Assembly: GCA_023079485.1 (NCBI GenBank)
Contig: CM041084.1
Location: forward strand, 11,592,609 to 11,656,608
Source of the DNA: Archilochus colubris
Lineage: Eukaryota; Chordata; Aves; Apodiformes; Trochilidae
Reading direction: 5' to 3'
DNA length: 64,000 nt
The notes under the pieces were generated by a model. It worked only from the letters and a program-made list of their open reading frames with translations. It was not told the DNA's origin and searched no databases. Made by a program: the position numbers and the translations under genes. Of the stretch, positions 40,601 through 52,776 are shown in pieces (the first letter of the stretch is position 1; the number at the start of each line of letters is the position of its first letter).

Positions 40601-41460
40601 ATATTTCATTTTGACTTCTACAGTTAAATAAAATGTATAATGAAAAATTAAATGTTACATTCATTAAATAAAGAAACTTCCAGCATAACCTTTATTGCAA
40701 GCTGCAAGTGTGTGCTAGTTTCTGAACTCTTTGTAATTAGAAATGGTCGTGAATTCTTTTACAAATTATTTTTTTTTCAACAGAAAATGTTGAAATTTAA
40801 AATTTCTCAGTTCAAGTGTCAGTGCAAATATATTCAGAAAAAATCATCTACAATCAGAAAAAAATATTTCAAGACATAAGTTGCATTCACAACAGCTAAG
40901 GCACACTGCAGAACCATGGGAAGTCAAAGATAAAGTGTCTTTAACAATGATTATTCAATTATGTAAAGATAAATGGTTCTATTTCAAATCGAGTGCTCAA
41001 AACATGTGAAATATGAGAAACCAGAGTGAAATCTTGATTTTCAACCTGACCGCAAATTCTTGTGCCCTGTTTGTTACTAAGGAGTCATAAGTCTACGTAG
41101 CCATTACTGCAACTCTCTCACTTGTGTACCTACAGAATGCACAACATAAAAGCATTCTTGCCCTTTACATGAGAAGACAGCTGGGTTGTAAAATATTTCA
41201 GTCACTATTACCAGATATTTCAAAACACTCAAATGACAGTATAAATTGATAGCCCAAACCATTTTCTCAAAAATGTGAGCTCTTCAAAAGGATATACAAA
41301 TGTTTTTTGTTAGATAAGGGTTTGGATTTTTAGTACATTAGCACTAATTGGAAAGTCTTTCTTTACACTTTATATCATACTTGAGATACTTAACACCTTC
41401 AGCAAAGTAAGAAACCGCACAATTATTTTTTCTGCAGACCACAGACTCCTTTGATTCAGG

Positions 41461-41545
41461 GTGCCTGTGTATATTTGTACATACACACATGCATGTGCAC
41501 CTCAGTATTTATATGTACATGTACTGGCATGTGAGTTTGTGGGCG
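41461..41545. repeat. Imperfect TG/CA-rich stretch
   Basis: Alternating purine-pyrimidine words such as ACATACACACATGCATGTG and ATGTACATGTAC over roughly 85 bases. It is a degenerate dinucleotide-type repeat. Confidence 0.6.
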
Positions 41546-42564
41546 TATACCAAAAGATGACAGTAAAAATTCAGGTTTTATGATCTGTAGGTTACTTTCC
41601 CCATATCCCTTCTGTTGACACAGAAATCCAGTGATTACTGCCAGAGCATGGAATAGTGAGTGTTAAGTTCTCTCTGACGATGTCCATAACCTCAAGGCAA
41701 ACACAGAGAACAGTGCAGTATCTAGGGATGCTGAATGGAATTTTTCTTCTTATAAAGACAGCTGTTCTATTTCACCTTGAACAACTAGATGAGTTTCCAC
41801 AAAGGTCTTTAGCCTTACATCAGCTTTTAACTCTTTTCTATCTTCTTTGATGAAAGATCTACCTCTACAAAACAGGTAGTGGCTCAAAATTGAAATTTAG
41901 TAAAGAATATCATGGAGTACAGTGAACTCTGCCTCAGTAGGGAAAGGGTGTGATGTTCATCTATCAGGAAGAGAGGATGACGAAGGCAGACACTTCATGC
42001 TACTAATTATGCTCAAATTCTTCTTTTCATGTCAGAACCTGAATAATATTAAATTTAAATATTAAAGTCACCAAAAAGCTTTCTAATTGAACAGTAGCAG
42101 TGCTGTCAATATTCACTGTCCTTGTAGCCTCTTCTTGTACATGGTTAATTCTAGCTTTAACTGATGTTCATTCATAAACAAGGGTTATGGAAAACAATGT
42201 AACAATGCTGCCAAAAACCTATCTGAAAAGAGACTCAAGGGGTTTTTTTGACAAAAAGAATTTTAAAATTGTTTCAAGTCCTTTAAAATTCTCCATGACT
42301 GCAGAAGAAAGTCTCTTTGATTCTAGCACTGCTAATAGTGACTGTTCCCTTTTACACAAGTCATATCATTGGTCAAAGCTCCCAAGCATGTACAGATTTA
42401 GTTCCCTTTTTTTTCTTGGGGGGCTGGGAGGTCACTCCTGAGACAAAGTCATTTTGGGAAAAGGAATAGAGGAATGTGTGTTTGGTTTCTCAGTTCAAGC
42501 TGTCTCACCTTGCATAAAATAAGCTACAAGTAATTGGTCACTAAGAAACCCAATCCACACAAAG

Positions 42565-42598
42565 CCCCCCCCCCAAAAAATAAAATAAAATATAAAAT
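42565..42598. repeat. C10 run followed by (AAAAT)n
   Basis: Ten C residues are followed directly by A6 and several TAAAA units. This is a compound simple repeat. Confidence 0.85.
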
Positions 42599-44114
42599 CA
42601 CAAAAATATGGGTTTGGAGGATGAATCATAGGATCTGCGCTTCACTTCAATAGTAACTTAAATGTAGAAAACTACTACGTATCTATCTACTGGTCATTTC
42701 CAGAGCATTGGTCAGAAGACAGAATTGCTCAGGGGAAGTGCCCAAATATTAAAGTCAGAAACCTGTCCTCACCACTATACTTTCTAACCTGATTAACCTT
42801 TGATTTTCTCTTGCCAAGCACAATAGGTGAAAGAGAAATGACTATGAATTGCTTTCCTCCTTGGGTCCAGTGGCTTGACAGGGAATTGTTTATAAGCTGG
42901 AAGAAGTCAAGGAGACATTAGAAATCAGAAGGAATAGATTCCCATCTCACACATGTAGGGTGCATTTTCTTATCATCAATCAGTGAAGCTCCAAAAAGGA
43001 CAGCTTGTCATCCCAAGCAACCAACATCATAACTGCCAACTACAGTAGGGCACATTTCAGGTATCAGACCTGATGTCTCTTCGGTTCCTCAGTGTTTGTG
43101 ATCTCTGCACGTGCAGATTTTGAATGAGTTTGAGTAACAGGACTCTCATAAAGCAAAAGTGATAACATGATTTATAGAATACTGTGTATCTCTAGATTTT
43201 GTGCTATTTTCATAGACAGAGTTCTTTAAGTGAAAAACAGTGAAAGAACACCAATGGCCTTTGTTCCCCACCTGTTCTCTCCTGCTAAGTTCTTGGCCAA
43301 TTAATGTCATATGAATCTGTGGATCTTGGCTTATTTAGGAGAAAATTTAACTACTTACACCAATGTAGAACAGCTCTGCAGAAGCAGGTGAAATTCTGCC
43401 TATGAAACATATTTCCCATGTGATTTCCAGTCTTTTCCATTCTCAGTCAAACCAACTGCAAAGATATTTTCAAAGCCTATTTTCCCCTAAGTGCACATTT
43501 ACTTTCAAAGTATCTACATCAAACACAGTCTTCATAAGATTTTCCAAATGTGTTCAGTCAGCATGAAAGAAGCAGACAATCTCTTAAAAAGAAAATAATC
43601 ATAAAAACTCACCACATGCATGTCAGGTAGTTTACCCCTTTTAGAAGGAGAAAAAGGACTAGAAGTTTTAGCCTGCTTGAGCCCTCACAGTAGAAAAAAA
43701 TCATAGTGTTGCTCAACTTTATGACAATTAAGTGAAGCAAATAAATTAAGTTTGGATGAACCTTGTCCATCAGTTGGGCCAAATGTTTTTTTTAATTTGC
43801 AGTAACCTTTTTCATCATATTTTAAGTATATTAGCAGTTTAACTTCAGTGGAGAGGTCTTTTCAGGTAACAGAAAAATAGGCACCTCTTAGACCTCCATT
43901 AATCCATTCAGCTATGGCCTATTCATCCCTTCAGGAAAAAATGGAAGAGTTGTTGCAATCCTATTTCGGTTAAACAAAATAAATACCTCACTTTTTCTGA
44001 CATAAATAAGCATATATAACTCAGAAAACGTTGTCAACACAGAAAATTCAGAATTATGAAGACTCTTCATGTTGCTTATATCTGCAAGACTGGGGGATGA
44101 GTTCACAGTAATCA

Positions 44115-44251
44115 GCACAGAATCATAAAAACTGCTGAGCTGGAAGGAGCCTGTCGGGATCACCAAGTCCAACTCCTGTCCCTTTGTAGGCCACCCCAAG
44201 ATTCACACCATGTGCCTGAGAGTGTCACCCAAATGCTTCTTGAACTCATTG
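44115..44251 (-). mobile_element. CR1 LINE, short 3'-end fragment
   Basis: On the plus strand it starts CACAGAATCATAAAAACTGC, then CTGGAAGGAGCCTGT, GATCACCAAGTCCAACTCCT and CACCATGTGCCTGAGAG, which is the reverse complement of a CR1 3' UTR. About 137 bases are retained, with strong 5' truncation as is usual for CR1. The 95-codon minus frame at 43912-44199 overlaps it only partly and is not a gene. Confidence 0.88.
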
Positions 44252-45999
44252 TTCTATAAAGTCATCTAAAGTAAAAAATATCAGTAAGTATAGTGGTGTT
44301 CAAAAGGCAGGCATTTAAGCAAGAAAGGTCCTTAGATAAATCTGATAATATAAATGAGGTTTATTTCTTGTTTTATTCATTGCATATTTTCCCATTTAAA
44401 ATACAGAAATGATGAAAAAATACGTAAACAACACAGATTATTTTGTGAAACAAGTAATAAGAACATTCTTATCAACATGAAGGGGTACCATTACAGTGCT
44501 GTTTTAAGGATCTCTCAATGTTTGTAATAGTTCAAGATGTTTGATTAAAGCTTCTGTGAGGATTGCTGATAAAATTTAATCTGCTGTCCATCATGTTTGT
44601 GTTTTATCATTCACCATCTCACAATGGAAACCAAGCAAAAGTCCCCAAAGCTAGGGATTATAACAGTGCAAAATTGCCTAGGACTTAAGGAAAGGGTTGT
44701 TATAATTTTTCAAGATTCATAGATTGGTTCCAAAAGAAGGAATTTCAGTGTGGGTTTGTTGTTTGTTTTTTTTTTAAAGCATCATTTATTAACTTCTTCA
44801 GCAGGAGGAGCTCCTTATCTCCTACAGAGAAAGGCAAGGCTGGGTAAAAAAAGCAGTATTGTTCAGAGGATCTTTTTTCATTATTAATATATATTTGAGT
44901 GAATGGGAAACAGATGAAAAAATAATGGGATTTATTTTGAAATATGATTTCATCAGCAAAGAGCATTTGTATTCAAATCTCTGTTCTAGTTGATCTGATG
45001 AAAAGTTTTGTTAGTGGCCAGTTTTTTAACCAATCTTGTTGCAAGTCTGATACATTGTTAGATAAATTCCAGATGCTAAGGGAGAGAGAGCATTGAACTA
45101 ATGGACAAAATCACGGAAAAATCACTTGAATAAAATTATAGAAGCCTTGATTCCTCACTGTAAAGGGTAAATTTATAAGCTTAATAATTACTGATCTTTT
45201 CATGCCACAAGAGAGAGACAAAACCAAAATCCTTTCTCAGAACTATTCAAGCTGGTGAGGATGTTGAAATATTTCAGAAGTGGCTCCTTCATTGCTGTTA
45301 TATTAAAGCATGTAATGTACTTGAATCCACAAGCTTACATCCCTCTAACATAAATGGTAAATAAAAGACTTCTTGATGGAGGTTTTTTGTAGGCCTCTAA
45401 CCCAGTGAAGTTGGAGCTTATTAGCCTTCAGGTTCTGCAGCTTATTTCTCAATTCTCATGTAAAAGATTGAACTACATATACTCTATGAAGAAGTATCTG
45501 AGGCAATTTTCTGTATATATAAATAAAAGTTCTATAAGGAGGAAACACCAAGCAAAAGCTTCCAGGTAGTCTACCTGAGTACTAAAGGGATTATAACCTC
45601 TTAAAGTGGGACAGGAGACACTGGTCTCTGTGATATTCCCAAAAGAATCAAGCCTTCAGAAGTACCTCTTCAAATTTACCTTACTCACCTAGCAATATAA
45701 TGAAGCAGACTCCTCACCACCTGAGAGCTGAAGTGGTTGAGAAGCTCCCAGACTGCTGTGGAGCTGTAAATTTCCACTTCCTAAGCAGCCTGGGGAAGCC
45801 AAGGTAAAACATCATATTCAGCTGTGAGCAGGCAGAGTTTACTGAAGTCTCCTGTTAAAGAAGGATCTTTGCTTTCCAACCTTTTTTCCTAGGTGTATGC
45901 TATTTCCCTCTAGAAATTCTTGCGGCCTAACATTAAAAGTCAAACCTACATTTAACGGTCAGACTGGAACATTACTACCACCAGGAATACTGCTAAGAA

Positions 46000-46043
46000 A
46001 TAATAGTAATAATAATAATAACAATAATAGTAGTAATAATATA
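46000..46043. repeat. (TAA)n trinucleotide microsatellite, imperfect
   Basis: About 14 units of TAA/TAG/CAA with a pure run of five near the centre. The imperfections suggest an ageing microsatellite. Confidence 0.85.
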
Positions 46044-46645
46044 ATTGGTGTTTTTGATTTCTAGAATCCATCATATATATTTTTTTTCTTCTGGTGCATT
46101 GTGGTACCAAGTGTGATGGTAGTATCTATCTATCTTATTTTGCTTAATGCACTTGGTAGTAAACCTGAAAATTATACATCTGTGCAGGTACCCATCACCT
46201 TGCAAGAATAAGAAATTTCCACTAATCTAAAACCAATTCATGTTAACACATTCTGGATTAGCAATACGTTCTGGGAATCAGTATCAACGTTTGATTGTAC
46301 TCCTTTAATGACACACCAATTTTCTAAAATCTTACTGAACATCTCAATTTCACTTTCAAAGTAGCTTATTGATGATTCTTTAGAGTGAATTTTAACCTGG
46401 TTAGAAGTCATATTGAAGACATCTATATATTTTATGGGTCTACACTTTTTATGTGGTTGCCTCTGAGTAACTCGTCACAATGATATAACAGAACATTTAA
46501 GAATTGTATCATGGTATAGGAATAGTACTCTGTATGAAAAAACTAGAGTTGTTAGAAAGCACAATTATCGCTCTGGGATAATCTTTGCAATTTTGTTTTG
46601 TGTCTGCAGAAAGTAAAAGCCATGGCAACTGCGCTAGATTTTTGA

Positions 46646-46746
46646 TAACTTGCAAAAGTTTTGTCAATTTAACAAAGTTTAAGCAAACAAAATTTAACAA
46701 AGTTTAACAAAGTTTAGCAAAGTTTGGCAAGTTTTAACTTGCAAAA
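46646..46746. repeat. 10-base tandem repeat array flanked by a direct repeat
   Basis: Units of AACAAAGTTT occur at 46671-46680, 46696-46705 and 46706-46715, followed by variants AGCAAAGTTT (46716-46725) and GGCAAGTTTT (46726-46735). An exact 12-base word, TAACTTGCAAAA, bounds the array at 46646-46657 and 46735-46746. It is a small, apparently local expansion. Confidence 0.85.
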
Positions 46747-49046
46747 CTTAGCAATTTTGATAAATGCCTTCATGCACAAATAAGTACATGGTCACAGGAC
46801 ATCTTAGAAGATAGCACTGCATGGCATGGACACCATGTGTATCAGTTGGTAAGAAAACCAAAAGTTTTTTTATAGCACAATTATGATATCATTCAAAGTT
46901 CAGAAAATTTGTTCTTGATTTAAAGCTTTGAGGTCAGCTAGTACTTACACTGCCTCAGAATTATACTGTCTCTCCTGCTGGGGTCCTTTGAAATACTGCA
47001 AGCATTAATCAAAAGTCAAGTGTGTGTTTCTAGAAGATTTCATGGAGAGTACATTGTAGGTGCAGGGGTTGAGAATTACCTTGCAAAATGGAAACGTTGG
47101 GTGTAATTTGATCACTACAAATGAGAAAATGGTCATTTTTATAAGTGAATAAAACTTTACCATGTTAAATTAAGAATGAGTTTAAAAGTCAGTAAAATGA
47201 CTATTGTAACTGAACCACATAGGTAGTGATATAAAACTACTTTACCTCATATGAGAAATAGTTGATAAAAACTGCTGTTACTTCAGAAATGAAGGGAAGA
47301 GCATCTACTGATTTCAATGGAACACCTACTTTTGAATAAACCTCACAATAAATTGCTGTGGTTATACATACAGATCCCAAATTCAGAATTAGTTACCAAA
47401 TTATTTTGTTAGTAACAGCAGGGCAGAATCTCTAAATATAAAAATAAAATGCTAGCAACTCTCCCAATATAGTTTTTTATTTAATTTGGGCCCCTGCCTT
47501 TCTTTGGATAAAACTTTAGGCATTATTTGATTTTGAAAATCATCACATCGTGTACTGAAATGTTGTCACAGATGTTGTCAAGGTCCCACCTCCCAAGATA
47601 TTTTGTTGTTATCCTTTTTCATTTCAAGTCAGGCAACTGTTGCCCGTGGAGAAGGGGTGGGAAGATGCATTGCAAGCATGAGAAAATTTTGCTGTTCTCA
47701 TTTTAGCTGCCTGGTACCACAGCTTTGAGAAGGAGTAATATGGGAATCGTGCCTATTAATACAGTCAATAGGAATTGTGTGCAGATGGGGTATGGTTAAC
47801 ACAGACAGTGTTCTCTCATTAATCTAGTTGCAGCTACTAAACTGGGCTGCATTTTAATGTAGAAAGCAAGAGACACTTTCCTTTTCACACTTTTCATCAC
47901 CACTTACTTCATCTGGAATTGCTAGAGCTTCTGGATGACCAAGTTGCAATGAACTTCAGCAAACTGAAAACAAATTATTCATATTTATTTTAATCTGAGA
48001 GAGGTTATGAATCGGGGGTTTTTTCCTATAGCTTCCAAAAGTAAAAACATAGAAAGTTCATTTATATAAGAAGACATAGTAACATTGAAAACAATTTTTT
48101 TTTTTAATGAAAACTTGTTAAAGAAAGCACTTTCTGGACTTAAAAAAATAGATGACTGATCAAAGCCCACTGTAAGAGTGACCTCTGCAGTTTTTATAGT
48201 ATTTTAATAGTATTTTTCACAGTTCCTCATTAAACACAGTTAATTTTGCATAATTAGAAGAAGAATAACAGAATGGATTTAAGCTTGGTTGTATGTCAAC
48301 AATGATATTAAGTATAGGTGACAACTAAAGTCAGAGTCTGACAAGGTACTAGAATTAGCATGAACAACAATTCCTGAGTTCAGAGGCCTATTTAGAATAC
48401 AGAAGAATCCAAATACTTTGACAGATTTTGAAAAGATCCATCCCCAATCGTTTTTAACGCTTTGTCTCAAAACTGCACCTATTATTTCTAATTGCTCTGC
48501 ATGAATTACAAAACTGGAAGTATGCTGTAGAAGCTGCAAATACAAACCCTTGCTGGTTTTGGAGATTATGGAAATGGAAACTGCCTCCCCTTCTGCAGTC
48601 ACTTCTAAAGGAACATACTTGTAAATGGATTAATGAAAAACGACTGTTATTTAAGTGGATATATAAAGCTGATGTTAAGAATTTTTACTTGTTCTTGAAT
48701 AACTTGTAAAACAAGCTTGTCAATTAAGAAAAATAGAGATGTTTCAGTAATTTTTAATAATGCTGAGGGGCAAAGAACATAGGATAATAGTCTCAATCAG
48801 TAGAATCCAGTGACAAATTTCATGAGACATATCAGGGCTGACCTATGGGGCTTTAAGATTGTGAAAATTTATCATCACATGCTTAGATATAGGAACAGAT
48901 ATTGTGTTGGATACAGATACTGATTTCCTGCTGTTGGACTATTTTCCATTTTAAAAAACAAACCAACAAAGTACCCGATAATGAATAAAGACCTACCCCC
49001 CAAAAGTGTCATATACTATCTTCAACTTCCATTTCTGCTTTTGAAT

Positions 49047-49320
49047 GAATCATAGAATCATAGAATCATAGAATTGGCTGGGTTGGAAGGGACCTCAGAG
49101 ATCATCGAGTCCAACCCTTGAACCACCGTTGCGGTTGCTAGACCATGTCACTGAGTGCCACATCCAGTCTTTTTTTAAATATCTCCAGGGACGGAGAATC
49201 CACCACTTCAGTGGGCAGCCCATTCCAATGTCTGATCACTCTTTCCGTAAAGAAATTCTTTCTAATATCTAACCTAAACTTCCCCTGGCGCAACTTAAGT
49301 CCATGCCCTCTTGTCTTGTT
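49047..49320 (-). mobile_element. CR1 LINE 3' end, comparatively well preserved
   Basis: The plus strand opens with three AATCATAG octamers, then TTGGCTGGGTTGGAAGGGAC and GAGATCATCGAGTCCAACCC, the classical CR1 3' terminus read backwards. It continues through ACCACTTCAGTGGGCAGCC, CACTCTTTCCGTAAAG and CCCCTGGCGCAACTTAAG. By eye it is closer to the family consensus than the other CR1 copies here, so it is probably the youngest. It is 5' truncated. A T run follows at 49354-49368. The 77-codon plus frame at 49145-49378 is antisense to the element. Confidence 0.96.
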
Positions 49321-49353
49321 GAAAGTGTTGTCCTGTCAAACCTTTCTGACCAC

Positions 49354-49368
49354 TTTTTTTTTTTTTTT
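49354..49368. repeat. Poly(T) run, 15 bases
   Basis: It lies about 35 bases beyond the 5'-truncated end of the adjacent minus-strand CR1, so it is not that element's tail. Confidence 0.85.
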
Positions 49369-50029
49369 AAGGTGTTAGGTATTAAGTAGAACACACATAT
49401 GCTCCTTCCTACTCAAGTTATGAAAAGATACATACCAGAAAGATACCAGTAAGAACTGAGCATTTTAAAAATATCACACAATAAAAGGAATTATAAATAC
49501 TGCCAGATTTTTCCTTGTATGATGCAAATAAATTATCATCTATGCATTTCAAGTTTCATATTTATACAGACAAGCTGTGTAACTCATTATGTACTGAAAC
49601 AAAAAGGGATATAGTGAAATGGCACATTCAGGATTTTCCTGGGATGCCAAGGCAAGAAGGAGTCTCTGGGTGGACTGCTCTTTTCTGCACCCATCCCGAT
49701 AAAACTTGTAGGGTGTAATGAGTATTCTGGATGTATTTGATTCTTGCTAGTAAGGATTATCTGCATTTATCAAATGAGAAGAAAACCAAACAATTTCTTC
49801 AGTTGAATAATGAAGGTAAAATTCTAAACATGCTTTTCAGCCTACTCATATTAGACAGTCATTACTTAGGAGAACTTTTGTATTACTCAGCTCATGCTCT
49901 TAGTACACAACGTTGAGCTGAAAGAGAGAATAAAGTTTACGTCTCAAAACTAACTTCTGCCAATAGCAGTCTTTCCCTATGTCACATTTCAAAGGCTGAA
50001 AATGTGGAGATTCTTGTTTGATCCACAAG
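49369..50029. other. Non-coding spacer
   Basis: No recognisable gene or repeat. Frames are at most 67 codons. Confidence 0.5.
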
Positions 50030-50700
50030 GAAAAAGTAAAGATAACACAGTATCAGGTGCAACTACACAATTTTATTGAACATAGACAGAACTGGTAGGC
50101 ATTAAAATGATAGATGGGGAGGGGGGCAGTCCCATCCTAAGGGGAGGGCAGGAGCTTAGGGTTTCTTCCTTTTATGCTACCCATTTCTTGCTGTGCCACA
50201 GCTGCTAGGCAAACGTTGCTTATCCTGACTTGGTCTGGAAAGTTCCTTCGAGTGGTCATCCCGCTTGTAGTTTGGTATCTGCTGCATCAGCAGAATTAAC
50301 AGGTTTTGGCTAGGTGTTTTCCCCTAATTGTCTCCCCTAATTAACAGTATCTAACCTGGGCCTGTCAAGGAGCTGGGCTTTCTCAAGCTTTATGAGTTCC
50401 CTCTTATCTCTTCTCTGTGTGTCTTTTCTCAAGCTTTACTCACCTCCCATCTCTTCTGAAGGCCTTCAGACTGCTTGAAACAATACATCATTCATGTTGC
50501 TCATTAGAGAGAGAGAGAAAAATTAACTGTACCACCACCTGCAGGATTCTGTGTGCTAGGGTAGGAAGCCAGTCCTATGCAGAACTCCAGGCAACATTTC
50601 TTCTCCCCTCATGCCCCCTCTCATTTGTTGGGGTGGGGTGTGGGTAGTGCTTCCAGTTGCCAATTGTCTTTTGAGGCAAAGTCTGGCTGGAACCTCACAC
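50030..50700 (-). mobile_element. Endogenous retrovirus LTR-like block (family C)
   Basis: On the minus strand it shows LTR order: a TATA-like GCATAAAAGG (plus 50169-50176), then AATAAA about 95 bases on (plus 50072-50077), then a short U5-like segment. GC content is higher than the surroundings. A purine run directly followed by TGTTGCCTGG (LTR start near 50596) could be a polypurine tract, which would make 50597-50700 residual internal sequence. Alternatively the LTR begins near 50699. Both edges are therefore approximate. The short word AATTGTCTTTTGAGGCAAA at 50662-50680 is shared with the edge of the 62-kb LTR. No viral protein-coding sequence was recognised. Confidence 0.62.
50379..50438. 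repeat. 14-base direct repeat inside LTR family C
   Basis: TTTCTCAAGCTTTA occurs exactly at 50379-50392 and 50425-50438, 46 bases apart, in the presumed U3 upstream of the TATA-like box. Small U3 duplications are common in retroviral LTRs. Confidence 0.85.
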
Positions 50701-52251
50701 CCTAACAAAGTTTTAGAGTGGAAACTTAGTGAATATGGAAATGCAGTTTCACAGAGTTTCAGGGTTAACAAGCAATTATTTATGTGAGAAAATACATCCA
50801 GGTCTCTGCTATCCTACACTAGTAAAATGACATTGCAAAGGAGAGACTTAGCTTGGAACTGAGATTATGTTCAAAGTAGAGACATCCTTGTGTACTTTAA
50901 TTCATTAGTTACATGCCCACAGCAGCAAATTAAACATGTAATACCTCTCTAAGTTCTGTGCTTCTAACACTAATCTGTTATTGGAAACATTACAAGGTGA
51001 AAATACCCTTAGAGTTTCTAACAGCTTCCCTCTGATAATGCAGACTTGTTTTTTTACTGTCATCTCAAAATACTTAAATCCTTCTAAGACCTGTTTAAAC
51101 ACATTCAAATGCCAAGTAAGGGCTACAGAAAAACTTATATTGGCATACATAGTACTGCATTGCACTATATAGATAGACATCAAATGGGGGGGAAAAATCA
51201 GAAAGGAAGAAGAGACATATAGCTACATACCCTCTATGTTTAATTTAAAACATAGGTTAGACAATGCCTCTGTATTCTAGGTAGTGTAATATGTTTTGCT
51301 TTTAGTATTTTCTGTTGTTTTACGCTATACCTTGAAGGACAGTTTTGAAAATCATAGCTGGACAGTATAAATCCTATCTATCTAGCTTGGCACTATAAGA
51401 CAATGCTAAAGAATATTATATTTCCAAAATATTGTTCCGTGCAAATCTCACCATATTTAAATTCAAGACTTCACATGGGTACAAAAATAATCATTAAACC
51501 CTGAAGAACTCTCTTTCTTCCACCACCAAGGTGTTTCCATAGGGAAAGCAGGAATTCTAGATCACTGCAAGTAGAGAGGTCCAAGCAGACAAGTCTGCTA
51601 ATTTTGGTGCACAAGCCACTTGGGACAGATCTGTGTTTGAGTTCACACAAAACTGAATTATTAGCTTGCAGATCATAAATTAAGGAAATGGGTCTCCCAG
51701 GCAATAAGCAGACAAATAAATGTCACTCAGTATTACTTTGTACAGTTTATGATGAAGTAATGCCTGTCTGTTAGACAAATTCCTAATTTTGAGAAAGCAG
51801 TAGTGAACCTTTTTCATCTTTTTTCCATCTCTACTTTCTAATTCTTGCCAATGTTATTTTGATTCAGTTTGAGTAGAATGCCAGACTTATAAACAGAAAA
51901 AAAAAACAGGATTACACAAACACACAATTTGCAGCAGCAGGAAGATATTTGCTGTGATTCGTTATGGCCATTCTCACGTCCCTCCAAGGTAGCAAGTAGG
52001 AAAAAATTCTGTCTCAAGAGCAAGAAATTAAAGAGGTGGTTAGAAAATATCAGAAACAGAGTGAAGGAATTCTTCCCTGTATATGAGCATCCTTTAAAGT
52101 TCTTCAGGTTATACCACAGGAAAACAAGAATTGTGTAATTTAATAGAGACTGATAGTGTCATAATGACTTTACATTGTTTCTTTAGAGTAACATTCTGTG
52201 TGGTTGATGTATGGGTCCTCTAGTTCCCTGCTTGTCTTGTTCTGGTTGCTT
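50701..52251. other. Non-coding spacer between two LTR-like blocks
   Basis: No gag, pol or env-like frame is visible, so the two flanking LTR-like blocks do not enclose a provirus. Frames are at most 92 codons. Confidence 0.5.
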
Positions 52252-52776
52252 TGTTATAGTCATGGTTTACCAGTCTGGGCAGACCAAAAACCAGGACAGA
52301 ACTGCTCTCTATTAAACTCCCTCCATCCTCCCAAACCAAAGTAAAAGGAAAATAAGGGAGAGATTTAAAAGTTCTAAATGAACACTGGAACAGATTTACT
52401 AGAACAGAAGAAAGGCAGTAACACATGAAATAAGAAATACACAAATATATACAAATACAGATACAACCCGGTCTCGATGCTGGCAGGGAAGGTGCCTGAG
52501 GGCCCCTTGCAGCAGGGCCGACTCAGGAGAGGGCTCCCCGGCTCTGCCCAGCACCGGATGGATGTGGATTCTGAAGAGCAGGGGGTGAGCTGGGGGTAAA
52601 GGAGTGCAGGGGAACAGCAGCGAAGCGAGGAGTGGGCGAGAGAAAAGAAAGGGCTGCCCAACCTTGATAGAGTATGGGCAGAAAATGGAGGGGAATATTG
52701 ACCCCTCTGTGTTCCACACCTCTCATATGCCTCAGAGTCCTTAAGACCCTCTCTTTAGGTCCTCGTACTGGCACCA
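52252..52776 (-). mobile_element. Probable LTR-type retroelement fragment, GC-rich (family D)
   Basis: It is a compact block with much higher GC and CpG content than its neighbours, especially 52470-52650. On the minus strand it runs from TGGTGCCAGTACGAGGAC (52776-52759) to CCATGACTATAACA (ending at 52252), giving TG...CA ends and about 525 bases. A TATA-like TTGTATATATTTG lies after the GC-rich part. The block resembles avian LTR sequences I remember, but the family is not certain. The initial 18 bases also resemble a leucine-tRNA primer-binding site, so an alternative is an internal leader rather than an LTR start. The overlapping minus frames of 84-106 codons are not recognised as proteins. 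Confidence 0.5.

Larger units (their letters stand above)
24491..44114. other. 20-kb AT-rich stretch with no recognised gene or interspersed repeat
   Basis: All frames are short (at most about 119 codons) and unlike known proteins. Only simple sequence was noticed: a 16-base A run at 29500-29515, AT-alternating sequence near 29870-29920, TTTTAAAATT-type sequence at 34590-34690, TG/CA-rich DNA at 41461-41545, and a 10-base C run at 42565-42574. Old diverged repeats may be present but cannot be named by eye. Confidence 0.5.
44252..49046. other. AT-rich non-coding DNA, no gene recognised
   Basis: Frames are at most about 107 codons without resemblance to known proteins. It contains the TAA repeat at 46.0 kb and the decamer array at 46.65-46.75 kb, listed separately. 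Confidence 0.55.
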
